NCBI GenBank assembly: GCA_002774355.1
Contig: PEYN01000212.1
Location: forward strand, 1 to 43,735
Direction of reading: 5' to 3'
Origin: Candidatus Marinimicrobia bacterium CG08_land_8_20_14_0_20_45_22
Lineage (GTDB): Bacteria > Fidelibacterota > UBA2242
DNA: 43,735 nucleotides
Positions 27,809 through 35,697 of this stretch are shown here, piece after piece; position 1 is the first letter of the stretch, and every line of letters starts with the position of its first letter. The translations under genes and the position numbers were made by a program. Below the pieces are notes generated by a model. That model saw nothing but the letters and a program-made list of their open reading frames with translations. It made no database searches and was not told the DNA's origin.

Positions 27809-29152
27809 ATGATAAGACGATCAAAATTAATAGGTCTGGTTATCCTTCTCGCTGTTGGGATTTCCAGCGCGCAGGTCACACGCGTCGGATTCTCTCATCC
27901 CGGCTACATGATTAAGATACCGACCAGCAGTATCTATCGCACTCCTTATATTTTCCGAACCGGTTTTACCACAGATGTTTACGGTTTCGCCGACTCTTTA
28001 TTTACCAAGGGTGTTTTTTTTGAAGCAGACCTGACTAACTCGTTCAAGATCGGATTTACTTCCGTGCAAGGAATTGTTGGTGAAAAACCGGTCGAGTTCG
28101 GTTTTCATCTGCAACAGCGGCTTTTTACTTATGGCGATATCAGCTTTTCGGCGGGCATCCACGATCTGGTTCTCAAACAGGGCGAGAAAAAATTGAACAT
28201 GGATACGCAGACGCTGTCAATCTTCGGGGTCATTGCTAATGAAAAACAATTTGGAAAGAACAGCCTTTTTACCTACATGGGATTTGGAACCGGCGGATTG
28301 GCAACATCTTTCGGCGATGATTCCAGTACGACAGCTGGTGTTTTTGCTGGAATTTTGATGCACACGAACATGATGGCGAAGCAAGGCGGCGTTGATCTGA
28401 TCGGTGAATTTGACGGCGGTAGCGTGAACATCGGCATTCGAATTCCCATAGCGTTAGATTACCATCTGAATTTTAGCATCAACAATGTGACATATCTGTA
28501 TAATTTCGGCGCGAAGAATTTCGACGCCGCAAACGTTCGGGAAGCGCCCAGTATCAGCGTCGGTCTCGATTTCCGGATTCCGCGCATCAAGCCGGAACAG
28601 GCACGGAAGAAAATGCTGGAGGGAATGGTCGATGAAGGTTCGAAAATGGTGCTAGATTTGGAAGAACAATTTGCGGCGCGTCTCGATTCAACGCTCAAGG
28701 CGGCAGATTTTGAGATCGCCAAGTTGCGCGACTCGCTGAATATCTATGAAACAGAGATTAAATATTTAACCAGCCAGGTTGCCAATCTTCGTCAGAAAAC
28801 CAATATGTTGGAGGATTCTGTTCGGACTGTTAAACTTGCCAAACATGCGATGGAGCAAAATATCAATCTGGCATTGAAACATTTGTCAAAGTCTCTCCAA
28901 TATTTTTATTCCAACGATTACAGAGAAGCGCTTGTCGAAGTGGAAAATGCGATAGAACTTAATCCGAATCTGGCGTTAGCCTATGCGCGGCGAGGATCGA
29001 TTTATTACAAACTTGGAGATATCGATCGGGCGACGATTAACTGGAATCTTGCGCTTCGCATCGATCCGGAATACGACGATGTGCGGAATATTTTACGAGC
29101 GATGAATGAGAACAGACTACGAAGCGCCGGCGGACAAAATGTAAAGGAGTAA
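27809..29152 (+). CDS. Outer-membrane beta-barrel with coiled coil and TPR tail (operon gene 4)
   Basis: 447 residues from the ATG at 27809. A GTG at 27785 in frame overlaps the preceding stop, but the signal peptide (MIRRSKLIGLVILLAVGISSA|QV) starts at the ATG, and CGGAG lies before it. Residues about 25-265 alternate polar and hydrophobic residues with many aromatic girdle positions (GVFFEADLTNSFKIGFTSV, FGFHLQQRLFTYGDISFSAG, LNFSINNVTYLYNFG), as in an outer-membrane barrel of about 10-14 strands. A coiled coil follows (about 270-350) and then TPR repeats (about 355-435: AMEQNINLALKHLSKSLQYF, AYARRGSIYYKLGDIDRATINW). The coiled coil and TPR parts would face the periplasm and could reach MotB or the FliF-like coiled coil. 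Confidence 0.7.
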   Translation: MIRRSKLIGLVILLAVGISSAQVTRVGFSHPGYMIKIPTSSIYRTPYIFRTGFTTDVYGFADSLFTKGVFFEADLTNSFKIGFTSVQGIVGEKPVEFGFHLQQRLFTYGDISFSAGIHDLVLKQGEKKLNMDTQTLSIFGVIANEKQFGKNSLFTYMGFGTGGLATSFGDDSSTTAGVFAGILMHTNMMAKQGGVDLIGEFDGGSVNIGIRIPIALDYHLNFSINNVTYLYNFGAKNFDAANVREAPSISVGLDFRIPRIKPEQARKKMLEGMVDEGSKMVLDLEEQFAARLDSTLKAADFEIAKLRDSLNIYETEIKYLTSQVANLRQKTNMLEDSVRTVKLAKHAMEQNINLALKHLSKSLQYFYSNDYREALVEVENAIELNPNLALAYARRGSIYYKLGDIDRATINWNLALRIDPEYDDVRNILRAMNENRLRSAGGQNVKE

Positions 29153-29162
29153 GGTTTAAACT

Positions 29163-29957
29163 ATGGATATAGCTACAATACTGGGAGTAATTATCGGAAC
29201 CGGACTTATCATTTGGGGAATTTTTCTACTGACGCCCAATTTCAGCATGTTCGCCGATTTGCCGAGTTTGCTCATCGTCGGCGGAGGTTCACTTGCGGCG
29301 ACGTTGATCAGTTTCTCGCTTAATGACGTGCTTAGTTTAGTTAAATCCATTTTGATTGTTTTTAAAAAAGAGAAAATTAACCTGCCGGAAGAGGTAGAGA
29401 CGATCGTCAATCTCGCTCCTATTGCCAGGAAAAGCATACATGATCTCGAAAAGTCAATGTCTGATATTAGAAATCCATTCCTTCGAGATGCGCTTCAGAT
29501 GGTCATCGACGGGTATAATCCCGATGAAATTCGTGATATTCTCGAGACGCGAATTGAAAACAGGACATTGCGTGAAAAAGGCGAAGCGAATGTATTGAGA
29601 ACAATGGGCAAATATTCGCCGGCATTTGGAATGGTTGGAACACTTATCGGTTTGGTCGTGATGCTATTTGGAATGGCCGAAATTTCCGCGTCTGGAGCTG
29701 ATCCAATGAAGACTCTGGGCGCCGGAATGGGAGCCGCTATTATCACGACGTTTTACGGCACGATTCTCGCCAATCTGATTTTTAATCCGATGGCAGTGAA
29801 ATTTGAAACCCGAGTTCAACGACATAACTTAATGCAGAGCATGTTGATTGAAGGAGCGCTTTTACTACAAGCCCGGAAACATCCTCTAATTGTTCGTGAA
29901 AAACTGAATTCCTATTTAAGACCGCGCGATTGGAAGCGACTTGAGGAAAAGAAATAA
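29163..29957 (+). CDS. motA: MotA-family stator subunit (operon gene 5)
   Basis: 264 residues with four membrane helices (about 4-23, 33-53, 155-175, 187-208). MotA and MotB form an ion-driven rotary stator. The cytoplasmic loop shows residues that match the charged pair acting on FliG: Arg89 (PIARKSIHDLE) and Glu96, judged by eye against MotA of Escherichia coli. The two functional prolines are Pro153 (YSPAFGMVGT) and Pro209 (IFNPMA). The NPFLRDALQMVIDGYNPDEIRDILE block is typical. AAGG lies 8 bases before the ATG. Nothing suggests loss of function. The ion cannot be assigned. Confidence 0.92.
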   Translation: MDIATILGVIIGTGLIIWGIFLLTPNFSMFADLPSLLIVGGGSLAATLISFSLNDVLSLVKSILIVFKKEKINLPEEVETIVNLAPIARKSIHDLEKSMSDIRNPFLRDALQMVIDGYNPDEIRDILETRIENRTLREKGEANVLRTMGKYSPAFGMVGTLIGLVVMLFGMAEISASGADPMKTLGAGMGAAIITTFYGTILANLIFNPMAVKFETRVQRHNLMQSMLIEGALLLQARKHPLIVREKLNSYLRPRDWKRLEEKK

Positions 29958-29960
29958 CTG

Positions 29961-30644
29961 ATGGCTGAAGAAGAGAAAAGAAAAAAAATCAAATCGTTAG
30001 ATGGAAAAGACGAAGAAGAGCCTTGGTTAACAACCTATGCGGATATGATGACTCTGCTGATGACCTTTTTTGTACTTCTATTTTCGATGTCCAAACTCGA
30101 TCCGGTTAAGTTGGAGCAGTTTGGTAGTTCTGTTGGCAATGTGCTCGGCGGTCCTAGCCCTAAGGCAAAGACCTACACTCTCACGGAGATTTTTAAAGAA
30201 GTTGTAAATGTCATTGAAGAGGAAAAACTGAAAGATGTTATTCAGGTAGAAACGAGTGCACGCGGCGTCTGCATCAAAATCCCCAGTGAAATTTCTTTTC
30301 AATCGGGTAGCGCTGACTTAAACCCGAGCATTTTTCCGATTCTCGATAAATTAGATATTATGATCCGCAAATCCATCTTTCCAATTGCGATCGAAGGACA
30401 TACGGATAGCGATCCGATCCAATCGCAAATGTATCCATCCAATTGGGAACTTTCGGCGGCGAGATCGGCACAGGTTGTTCGCTATTTTTCAGGTCGCGGA
30501 ATCCCGCCGAACCGGTTTCAGGCGGTCGGATATTCCGACACAAGACCGCGTTCTGCCGGGAAAACAGTCGAAGAGGCAAATTCAACAATTGAGAAAAAAT
30601 CTCAAAATCGAAGAGTCGAGATTTTTTTTCTAACAGTAGGATAA
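29961..30644 (+). CDS. motB: MotB-family stator subunit (operon gene 6)
   Basis: 227 residues, shorter than the about 300 of Escherichia coli MotB. The order is a charged cytoplasmic start (1-20), a single membrane helix with the ion-carrying Asp28 in TYADMMTLLMTFFVLLFSMS, a periplasmic linker and an OmpA-like peptidoglycan-binding domain (about 108-225: IEGHTDSDPI, NWELSAARSAQVVRYF, RVEIFFL). Asp28 corresponds to Asp32 of the enteric protein. The start is 3 bases after the motA stop. The C-terminus stays short after the OmpA domain. With MotA it should form a wall-anchored ion motor. Confidence 0.92.
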   Translation: MAEEEKRKKIKSLDGKDEEEPWLTTYADMMTLLMTFFVLLFSMSKLDPVKLEQFGSSVGNVLGGPSPKAKTYTLTEIFKEVVNVIEEEKLKDVIQVETSARGVCIKIPSEISFQSGSADLNPSIFPILDKLDIMIRKSIFPIAIEGHTDSDPIQSQMYPSNWELSAARSAQVVRYFSGRGIPPNRFQAVGYSDTRPRSAGKTVEEANSTIEKKSQNRRVEIFFLTVG

Positions 30645-30660
30645 ATAAGGGGAAAAGGTT

Positions 30661-32154
30661 ATGGCAAGAAATGATAACCTGATAATAAAAAAAATAGTTT
30701 TTGCGACGATAGGTCTATTACTGACTTTTCTGTTTGCGCAGGACAATCAGGTTTCCTACCTATCGCAAAAACTACTCGTCGAAAATAGCCTTCGGGATAG
30801 AATTACCGACGCGCTGGATAAACTTCTTGATGATGCGAAGTTCGTTGTCGATGTAAACGTGGATATCGAATTCACACCCATCGAAGAAACGCAGATGATT
30901 ATGCAATCACGGGCGGGTGCTAAATCCAGCCAGTCTGTTGCCAAAGAGAAAGCGAAAACTGGTGCCAAGAGTTCGCAAACACCTGCGGATATGAGTGCAA
31001 CGTCGAAAAAACCGGCTAAACAAACCTATTCTCTGCCTTTGCCCGGTTTTGAAATTCCGCAAGAGACGTTTACCGAAACACCCAGTAATCAACCGGCGCA
31101 GGAACTAATTTTTGGTACAGATGAAAACGTTGAAGAACCTTCTGAAAGTCAGGAATCGACAGAAACACTGGGATCCGAAATGGTACCGACCACCGTTGAT
31201 AAACAATCCATTTCGATTCCCATCATCAAGCGGCAACAGATAAGTATCATTGTTGAAGATGGCGTGACTCCGGATGTGATCGAAAACATCAGGCAGGTTG
31301 TCAACATCGCGTCGCACTATGATCGTTCGCGCGGTGATGTTATTAGCGTGATGACGGCGAATTTCAAGAAGAAAAAAGAGACCGACGGCGCTGAAGCAAT
31401 CATCCTGAAAAATATTGCTGAAAAAATCGACGATATCGACAGAAGACAAAAGGAAACTGAACATTTTGGTCGTATTGAACAACAGCGGCGTGCCGAAAAG
31501 CAGGTCGTCGTTCGCGATTCACTTCGCATGGAAGATTTAAAAAAAGAGATCGCAGACCTAAAAGCACAGCTACAAACACCGCAACTTACCGATGAACAGC
31601 GGCAAGAAACTGAGAAAGCGACGACAGCTCGCGAACAGGAACTTGCTAATCTGAAAGATCAACTTCGCGACAGTAACCGCCGTCTTCAGGAAGTCGAACT
31701 GGGTGCGCTCGAAACGACGCCACCTATCATGACTCGCCTCAAAAATATGGGCGTTTTAATTGCGGCGGGAATTGCGGCATTATTGATTTTGATCCTTCTT
31801 TTCATCATTTTGATATCACGTCGAAATCAGGCAAAGCGGCAGGAGATCGAATGGGGATATGGCACAAAAATTCCGATGGGTCCTCGTCCGGTTCCACCTG
31901 CGCCACAAATCATAGAAAAACCGGCTCCGGAAGTCGTCGCCGCACCCACACCGATTTATGCGCAACCGACAATTCCGATTCCCGAACCAAAAGTTGCTGA
32001 AGAACCTGTCGATATTGAGGCTCAAAAAGAGGAAATGAGAGGGATTAAACAGTCTGTCATTTCAATGAGTGTCGGTCAACCCGACACGGCTTCGCGCATT
32101 ATCAATGACTGGTTGAGCGGCGACATTAAATCGGAACAGACGGAAGCCGAATAG
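30661..32154 (+). CDS. Reduced FliF-like rotor protein with periplasmic coiled coil (operon gene 7)
   Basis: 497 residues. The order is: a signal-peptide-like helix (about 8-26, likely cut FLFA|QD), an RBM3-like first half (31-71: VSYLSQKLLVENSLRDRITD, KFVVDVNVDIEF), a Ser/Lys-rich and acidic insert (72-183), an RBM3-like second half (184-236: ISIIVEDGVTPDVIENIRQV, DRSRGDVISVM), a coiled coil (240-346), a membrane helix (363-386), a Pro-rich linker (405-445), and a C-terminal helix (about 452-488: SRIINDWLSGDIK) resembling the FliG-binding tail of FliF. Canonical FliF also has RBM1 and RBM2 and a retained first membrane helix; these are missing. The coiled coil is extra. FliG-like gene follows 16 bases later. 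This is a divergent MS-ring relative, not normal FliF. Confidence 0.75.
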   Translation: MARNDNLIIKKIVFATIGLLLTFLFAQDNQVSYLSQKLLVENSLRDRITDALDKLLDDAKFVVDVNVDIEFTPIEETQMIMQSRAGAKSSQSVAKEKAKTGAKSSQTPADMSATSKKPAKQTYSLPLPGFEIPQETFTETPSNQPAQELIFGTDENVEEPSESQESTETLGSEMVPTTVDKQSISIPIIKRQQISIIVEDGVTPDVIENIRQVVNIASHYDRSRGDVISVMTANFKKKKETDGAEAIILKNIAEKIDDIDRRQKETEHFGRIEQQRRAEKQVVVRDSLRMEDLKKEIADLKAQLQTPQLTDEQRQETEKATTAREQELANLKDQLRDSNRRLQEVELGALETTPPIMTRLKNMGVLIAAGIAALLILILLFIILISRRNQAKRQEIEWGYGTKIPMGPRPVPPAPQIIEKPAPEVVAAPTPIYAQPTIPIPEPKVAEEPVDIEAQKEEMRGIKQSVISMSVGQPDTASRIINDWLSGDIKSEQTEAE

Positions 32155-32170
32155 AAGGAGGAATGAATTA

Positions 32171-33103
32171 ATGACGGAATATAAAGACCTGACCGGGCTA
32201 GATAAAGCCGCGATACTTTTTAAGACGCTTGGTGCGAATCTGGCTCTTCAGATGTTTAAGGGGTTGAATAAAAGTCAACTCCAGAAAATTCGACAACACA
32301 TGGCTTCCATTGCCAGCGTACCGTTTGACGTGAAAAAAGCGGTGCTTGAGGAATTTTATTTCAGTTTTGTCACGGAAAAATTCACGCCTGCTGGCGAAGA
32401 GACTAAAAAGCCGTTCGAGTATCTGAATGATTTGAGCGATAATCAAATTATCTCGTTGATTGCCGCTGAATCGCCCGTTATCATGGCATTAACGGTTGCT
32501 CAATTGAGCGTGGATAGACAGATTAAAATTTTGCAAGCCCTTCCGCCCCCTACGCAACCGAGAGTCATGGCGGAAATCGGACACATTGGCGATATACCAT
32601 TAGAAGGCGTCGTCAGTATCGCAAACGAACTGAAGGAAAAAGCCTCGTTTTTGCCGCGCGCTTCGGAATATTCACGCGGCGGCGGGGAAAATGTTGCCGG
32701 AATTCTGAGTCAGATGGCGCCAAAGGATGAAAGACGTTTTCTCGAACATCTGGAGAAAGAAGCGCCGGAACTCGTTCAACAGGTTAAACATTTCTATTTT
32801 ACCTTTGACGACATGACCAAACTGCCGCAGACGGTTGTCAGCGATGTCCTGAAATCCGTCGAGGCCTCGGAAGTTGCCTATGCCCTAAAGGGTCAACCGG
32901 ATGAAATAAAAGAGTTCTTTATGAGTTCGCTTCCGCAAAGGACACAAATCATTCTTCAGGACGAGATGCAGTTACTGGATGGGCCTCAACCGCGTAGAAA
33001 AGTCGAAGCCGCACAGAAAAAAATCGTCGACAAAGCGCGCGAATTAGAGAAAGAAGGGCGATTTAGACTCGAAGATTTTATGGATGCCGATTTTATCGAA
33101 TAA
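32171..33103 (+). CDS. FliG-like rotor protein (operon gene 8)
   Basis: 310 residues. The N-terminal part (DKAAILFKTLGANLALQMFKGLNKSQLQKI) matches the FliF-binding domain of FliG. The middle domain has ESPV (residues 100-103) where flagellar FliG has EHPQ, the FliM-contact motif. The C-terminal domain (about 205-300) aligns well with the MotA-facing domain of Escherichia coli FliG: Lys240 (ALKG), Arg257, Asp264 and Glu265 match K264, R281, D288 and D289; the R297 place is Pro274 with Arg275 and Arg276 beside it. AQKKIVDKARELEKEGRF matches the family end. It therefore keeps a torque surface. A rich AAGGAGGAAT lies upstream. A terminator follows. Confidence 0.85.
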   Translation: MTEYKDLTGLDKAAILFKTLGANLALQMFKGLNKSQLQKIRQHMASIASVPFDVKKAVLEEFYFSFVTEKFTPAGEETKKPFEYLNDLSDNQIISLIAAESPVIMALTVAQLSVDRQIKILQALPPPTQPRVMAEIGHIGDIPLEGVVSIANELKEKASFLPRASEYSRGGGENVAGILSQMAPKDERRFLEHLEKEAPELVQQVKHFYFTFDDMTKLPQTVVSDVLKSVEASEVAYALKGQPDEIKEFFMSSLPQRTQIILQDEMQLLDGPQPRRKVEAAQKKIVDKARELEKEGRFRLEDFMDADFIE

Positions 33104-33126
33104 ATCTCTCTTTCAAAAGGAATGTG

Positions 33127-33153
33127 AAAAGCCCCTTGACCCAGGGGCTTTTT
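33127..33153 (+). terminator. Rho-independent terminator of the motor-like operon
   Basis: AAAAGCCCCT (33127-33136) pairs with AGGGGCTTTT (33143-33152), a six-base loop TGACCC, then T. A strong GC-rich stem with U-tract. It lies 24 bases after the FliG-like stop and isolates the operon from ispG. Confidence 0.9.
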
Positions 33154-33210
33154 CCATAAACAGAACTTTTATTTGTGTAATAAACTGCTGGATATTAACT
33201 TGAAACTAAG

Positions 33211-34293
33211 ATGATTTCTTATCCAAGAAAAATAACACGTCAAGTCCTTGCTGGAAACGTACCAATTGGTGGCGGTGCTCCGATCACCGTCCAATCCATG
33301 ACCATTTCCAAAACGCACGATCTCCAATCGATTCTTCCCGAAATCGAGCAACTTCAGGATGCAGGTTGCCAGATTTTAAGAATCACAGTCCCGGATGAAC
33401 GTGCGGTTGCCACTCTTCCTGAAATTAAAAAACACATGACGATTCCGCTCGTTGCGGATATTCATTTCAATTACAAACTTGCCTTAGAGGCGATTGACGC
33501 GGGTGTCGATAAAGTTCGAATCAATCCCGGCAACATCGGCGGTAAAGAGCGCGTGGCCGAAGTCCTTAAAAAAGCCAAAGCCGCGCACATCCCGATCCGA
33601 TTAGGCGTCAATTCCGGTTCGCTCGAAAAGGATTTACTGGAAAAGTACGGTTATCCGACGCCGGAAGCCATGCTCGAAAGCGCAAAACGGCATATCGATA
33701 TTTGCTTAGAAAATGACTTTCAGGACATTGTTGTTGCACTCAAATCGTCGGATGTTCGGCTAATGATTCTGGCGAACCGCTTATTTTCCGAGAAATATGA
33801 CTTCCCGCTTCATCTTGGTGTAACTGAAGCCGGACCGCAATGGCAGGGAACAATTAAATCCGCCATTGGTATTGGGACACTTCTTTCCGAAGGAATCGGT
33901 GATACGTTACGAGTTTCGCTGACCGCAAAACCGGAGGAAGAAGTTCGAGTCGGGTTTCAAATTTTAAAGTCGCTTTCCATCGTTCGGCGCGGCGTAAATA
34001 TCATTTCGTGTCCGACGTGTGGACGAACTGAGGTAGATCTAATGAAAATCGTTAGGGAGGTCGAAGAGCGCACAAAAAACATCCGGGAAAATATCACCGT
34101 CGCCGTCATGGGTTGTATCGTCAACGGACCGGGAGAGGCTAGAACTGCCGATGTCGGAATCGCTTCGGGAAAAGGAGAGGCGCTCCTGTTCCGCAAGGGC
34201 GAGATTATCGAGAAAATCCCGGAATCTTCTGCTGTCGATCGTCTGATGGAGGAGATCGAACGATTCATACATGATACTACCGAGGAGAATTAA
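33211..34293 (+). CDS. ispG: 4-hydroxy-3-methylbut-2-en-1-yl diphosphate synthase
   Basis: 360 residues. IspG converts MEcPP to HMBPP in the non-mevalonate isoprenoid pathway using a 4Fe-4S cluster and reduced ferredoxin or flavodoxin. The TIM-barrel half starts RKITRQVLAGNVPIGGGAPITVQSM and has RVNPGN-like VRINPGNIGG. The cluster Cys are in SCPTCGR and MGCIVNGPGEA, followed by DVGIASGKGE. No long insertion is present, so it is the short bacterial form. No strong ribosome-binding site before the ATG. It begins the plus-strand block that runs to selB. Confidence 0.97.
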   Translation: MISYPRKITRQVLAGNVPIGGGAPITVQSMTISKTHDLQSILPEIEQLQDAGCQILRITVPDERAVATLPEIKKHMTIPLVADIHFNYKLALEAIDAGVDKVRINPGNIGGKERVAEVLKKAKAAHIPIRLGVNSGSLEKDLLEKYGYPTPEAMLESAKRHIDICLENDFQDIVVALKSSDVRLMILANRLFSEKYDFPLHLGVTEAGPQWQGTIKSAIGIGTLLSEGIGDTLRVSLTAKPEEEVRVGFQILKSLSIVRRGVNIISCPTCGRTEVDLMKIVREVEERTKNIRENITVAVMGCIVNGPGEARTADVGIASGKGEALLFRKGEIIEKIPESSAVDRLMEEIERFIHDTTEEN

Positions 34294-34295
34294 CC

Positions 34296-34736
34296 ATGAA
34301 AAAAATTCAGATCCTATTTTTTCTGTTATTGTTCTGCAGTTTCTTATTTGGACAAGACTCGCTGAAAATAACCGATATGGATTATACATCCTACGGTCAA
34401 AATCTCTATTGGCGCGCGCTCAATCTCTCCGAAAAGAAAGTATTCCTTCACGCTTACCTCTATCGGACTTATGAAATTCAGTGCCATCTCGAAGAATCTA
34501 AGAAAGAGAAAAAATACTCCGATCAGTTCAAAAAAAAGTTTACCGACCCGTTGTTCGATATGTTCAGTGGAATGGATGAAACCAAAAAGGAAGAGTTCAT
34601 TTATTGGATTGATGTCTTTTATCAGAACGATTTCAACCGAGAAAAACCGTTTTTAGACGCGCTGATTTATGCCGCCGGTAAACACGAAACAAAAAAAAGA
34701 ACGCTTCTGGACATCTTCAAGGAAGTGTACGAATAA
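34296..34736 (+). CDS. Small exported protein, unknown function
   Basis: 146 residues. A signal peptide (KKIQILFFLLLFCSFLFG|QDS, Gln at +1) leads a small charged, mostly helical domain (YWRALNLSEKKVFLHAYLYRTY, LFDMFSGMDETKKEEFIYWI). I do not recognise a family. A GAGGAG site lies 9 bases before the ATG, at the end of ispG, so it is translationally linked. Location is periplasmic or outer-membrane associated by inference. Confidence 0.75.
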   Translation: MKKIQILFFLLLFCSFLFGQDSLKITDMDYTSYGQNLYWRALNLSEKKVFLHAYLYRTYEIQCHLEESKKEKKYSDQFKKKFTDPLFDMFSGMDETKKEEFIYWIDVFYQNDFNREKPFLDALIYAAGKHETKKRTLLDIFKEVYE

Positions 34737-34773
34737 ATCCCGGCGCGGGCTAATCTGATCGTTACTGTTTCCC

Positions 34774-35697
34774 ATGATAAAATCAAAAATATCGGTGCAA
34801 TTTTGGATCGAGTATCTGGGTCTTCGATTACTTGAGCGGATTCTGGCACCGTTATCGATCCGTTCTCGTCAAACGTTCGCAGAATTTGTTGGTACGTTTG
34901 CCTATTATTTTATTCCATTCCGGAAGAAAATCGTCCTGAATAATCTGAAACGAGCATTTCCCGAATCAACCTGCGCTTGGCGCCATCGGATCGCCCGCCT
35001 TAACTACGTACACTTTACCAAAGTTTACTTTGATCTAATTCCGGTTTTTCATTTTCCGGATTCTTTGTTTTTCCGGTATGTCCGAAACGAAGATCAATCC
35101 GTTTTGGATTCGGCGCTGAAACAGGGAAAAGGAGCGCTCATTGTTTTGTATCATCTGGGAAACTGGGAGGTGTTTGGCGATTGGTTCGCGCGGAAAGGTT
35201 ATCCGATCGGCGCTATCGCAAAAAAACTCAATAATCCGCTTACGCATGGACTAATTTTCCGGACGCGCTCAATGAATGGAGTTTACCTATTCTCCAAGAC
35301 CAAACGTCAATCGCTGAAAATGTGGAAATTCGCCAAAGAAGGAAATATACTCTTTATGGTCTCGGATCAGGATGCCGGGAGGAACGGGATATTTGTTCGG
35401 TTTTTCGATCAATGGGCTTCAACCTTTCGCGGTCCGGCTCTTTTTGCCACGAAACTCAAGTGCCCAATAATTCTTGGAACCTGCCTAATGGACGCCAACG
35501 GTAAATATGTAATTCGGTTAAAAGAATTACAGGTGAAAGACATAAGTCAGGAGTCAGGCGATCCGATTCAAAGCTTAACGCAAGCTATCACAAATTATTT
35601 TCAAGAAGAAATTTGCCGACATCCCGAGCAATACTACTGGTTCCATCGCCGGTGGAAAACCAAACCGCCAAAAGAATTGTTAGTTAACGATGACTGA
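34774..35697 (+). CDS. LpxL/HtrB-type lipid A acyltransferase
   Basis: 307 residues. The family adds secondary acyl chains to lipid A or its precursors at the inner membrane. The catalytic H-x4-D/E motif is present as HLGNWE (His127, Glu132) after GKGALIVLYHLGNWE; DQDAGRNGIFVRFF (the second block with the R-GxxVxFFG-like pattern), and the C-terminal YYWFHRRWKTKP are typical. One N-terminal membrane segment (about 12-50) is expected. It overlaps tsaC by 8 bases. It adds to the evidence for LPS in this organism. Which of LpxL, LpxM or LpxP it equals is not resolved. Confidence 0.9.
   Translation: MIKSKISVQFWIEYLGLRLLERILAPLSIRSRQTFAEFVGTFAYYFIPFRKKIVLNNLKRAFPESTCAWRHRIARLNYVHFTKVYFDLIPVFHFPDSLFFRYVRNEDQSVLDSALKQGKGALIVLYHLGNWEVFGDWFARKGYPIGAIAKKLNNPLTHGLIFRTRSMNGVYLFSKTKRQSLKMWKFAKEGNILFMVSDQDAGRNGIFVRFFDQWASTFRGPALFATKLKCPIILGTCLMDANGKYVIRLKELQVKDISQESGDPIQSLTQAITNYFQEEICRHPEQYYWFHRRWKTKPPKELLVNDD

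Noticed and set aside
25210-33153. Motor operon as an ordinary flagellar cluster
   Set aside because: No export, rod, hook, filament or switch gene is present; the FliF-like protein lacks two ring domains and the FliG-like protein lacks the EHPQ motif.
25210-33153. Motor operon as a Zorya-type defence system
   Set aside because: Zorya has MotAB-like ZorA/ZorB, but also ZorC/ZorD or ZorE effector genes. None is seen, and FliF/FliG-like and outer-membrane genes are present instead.
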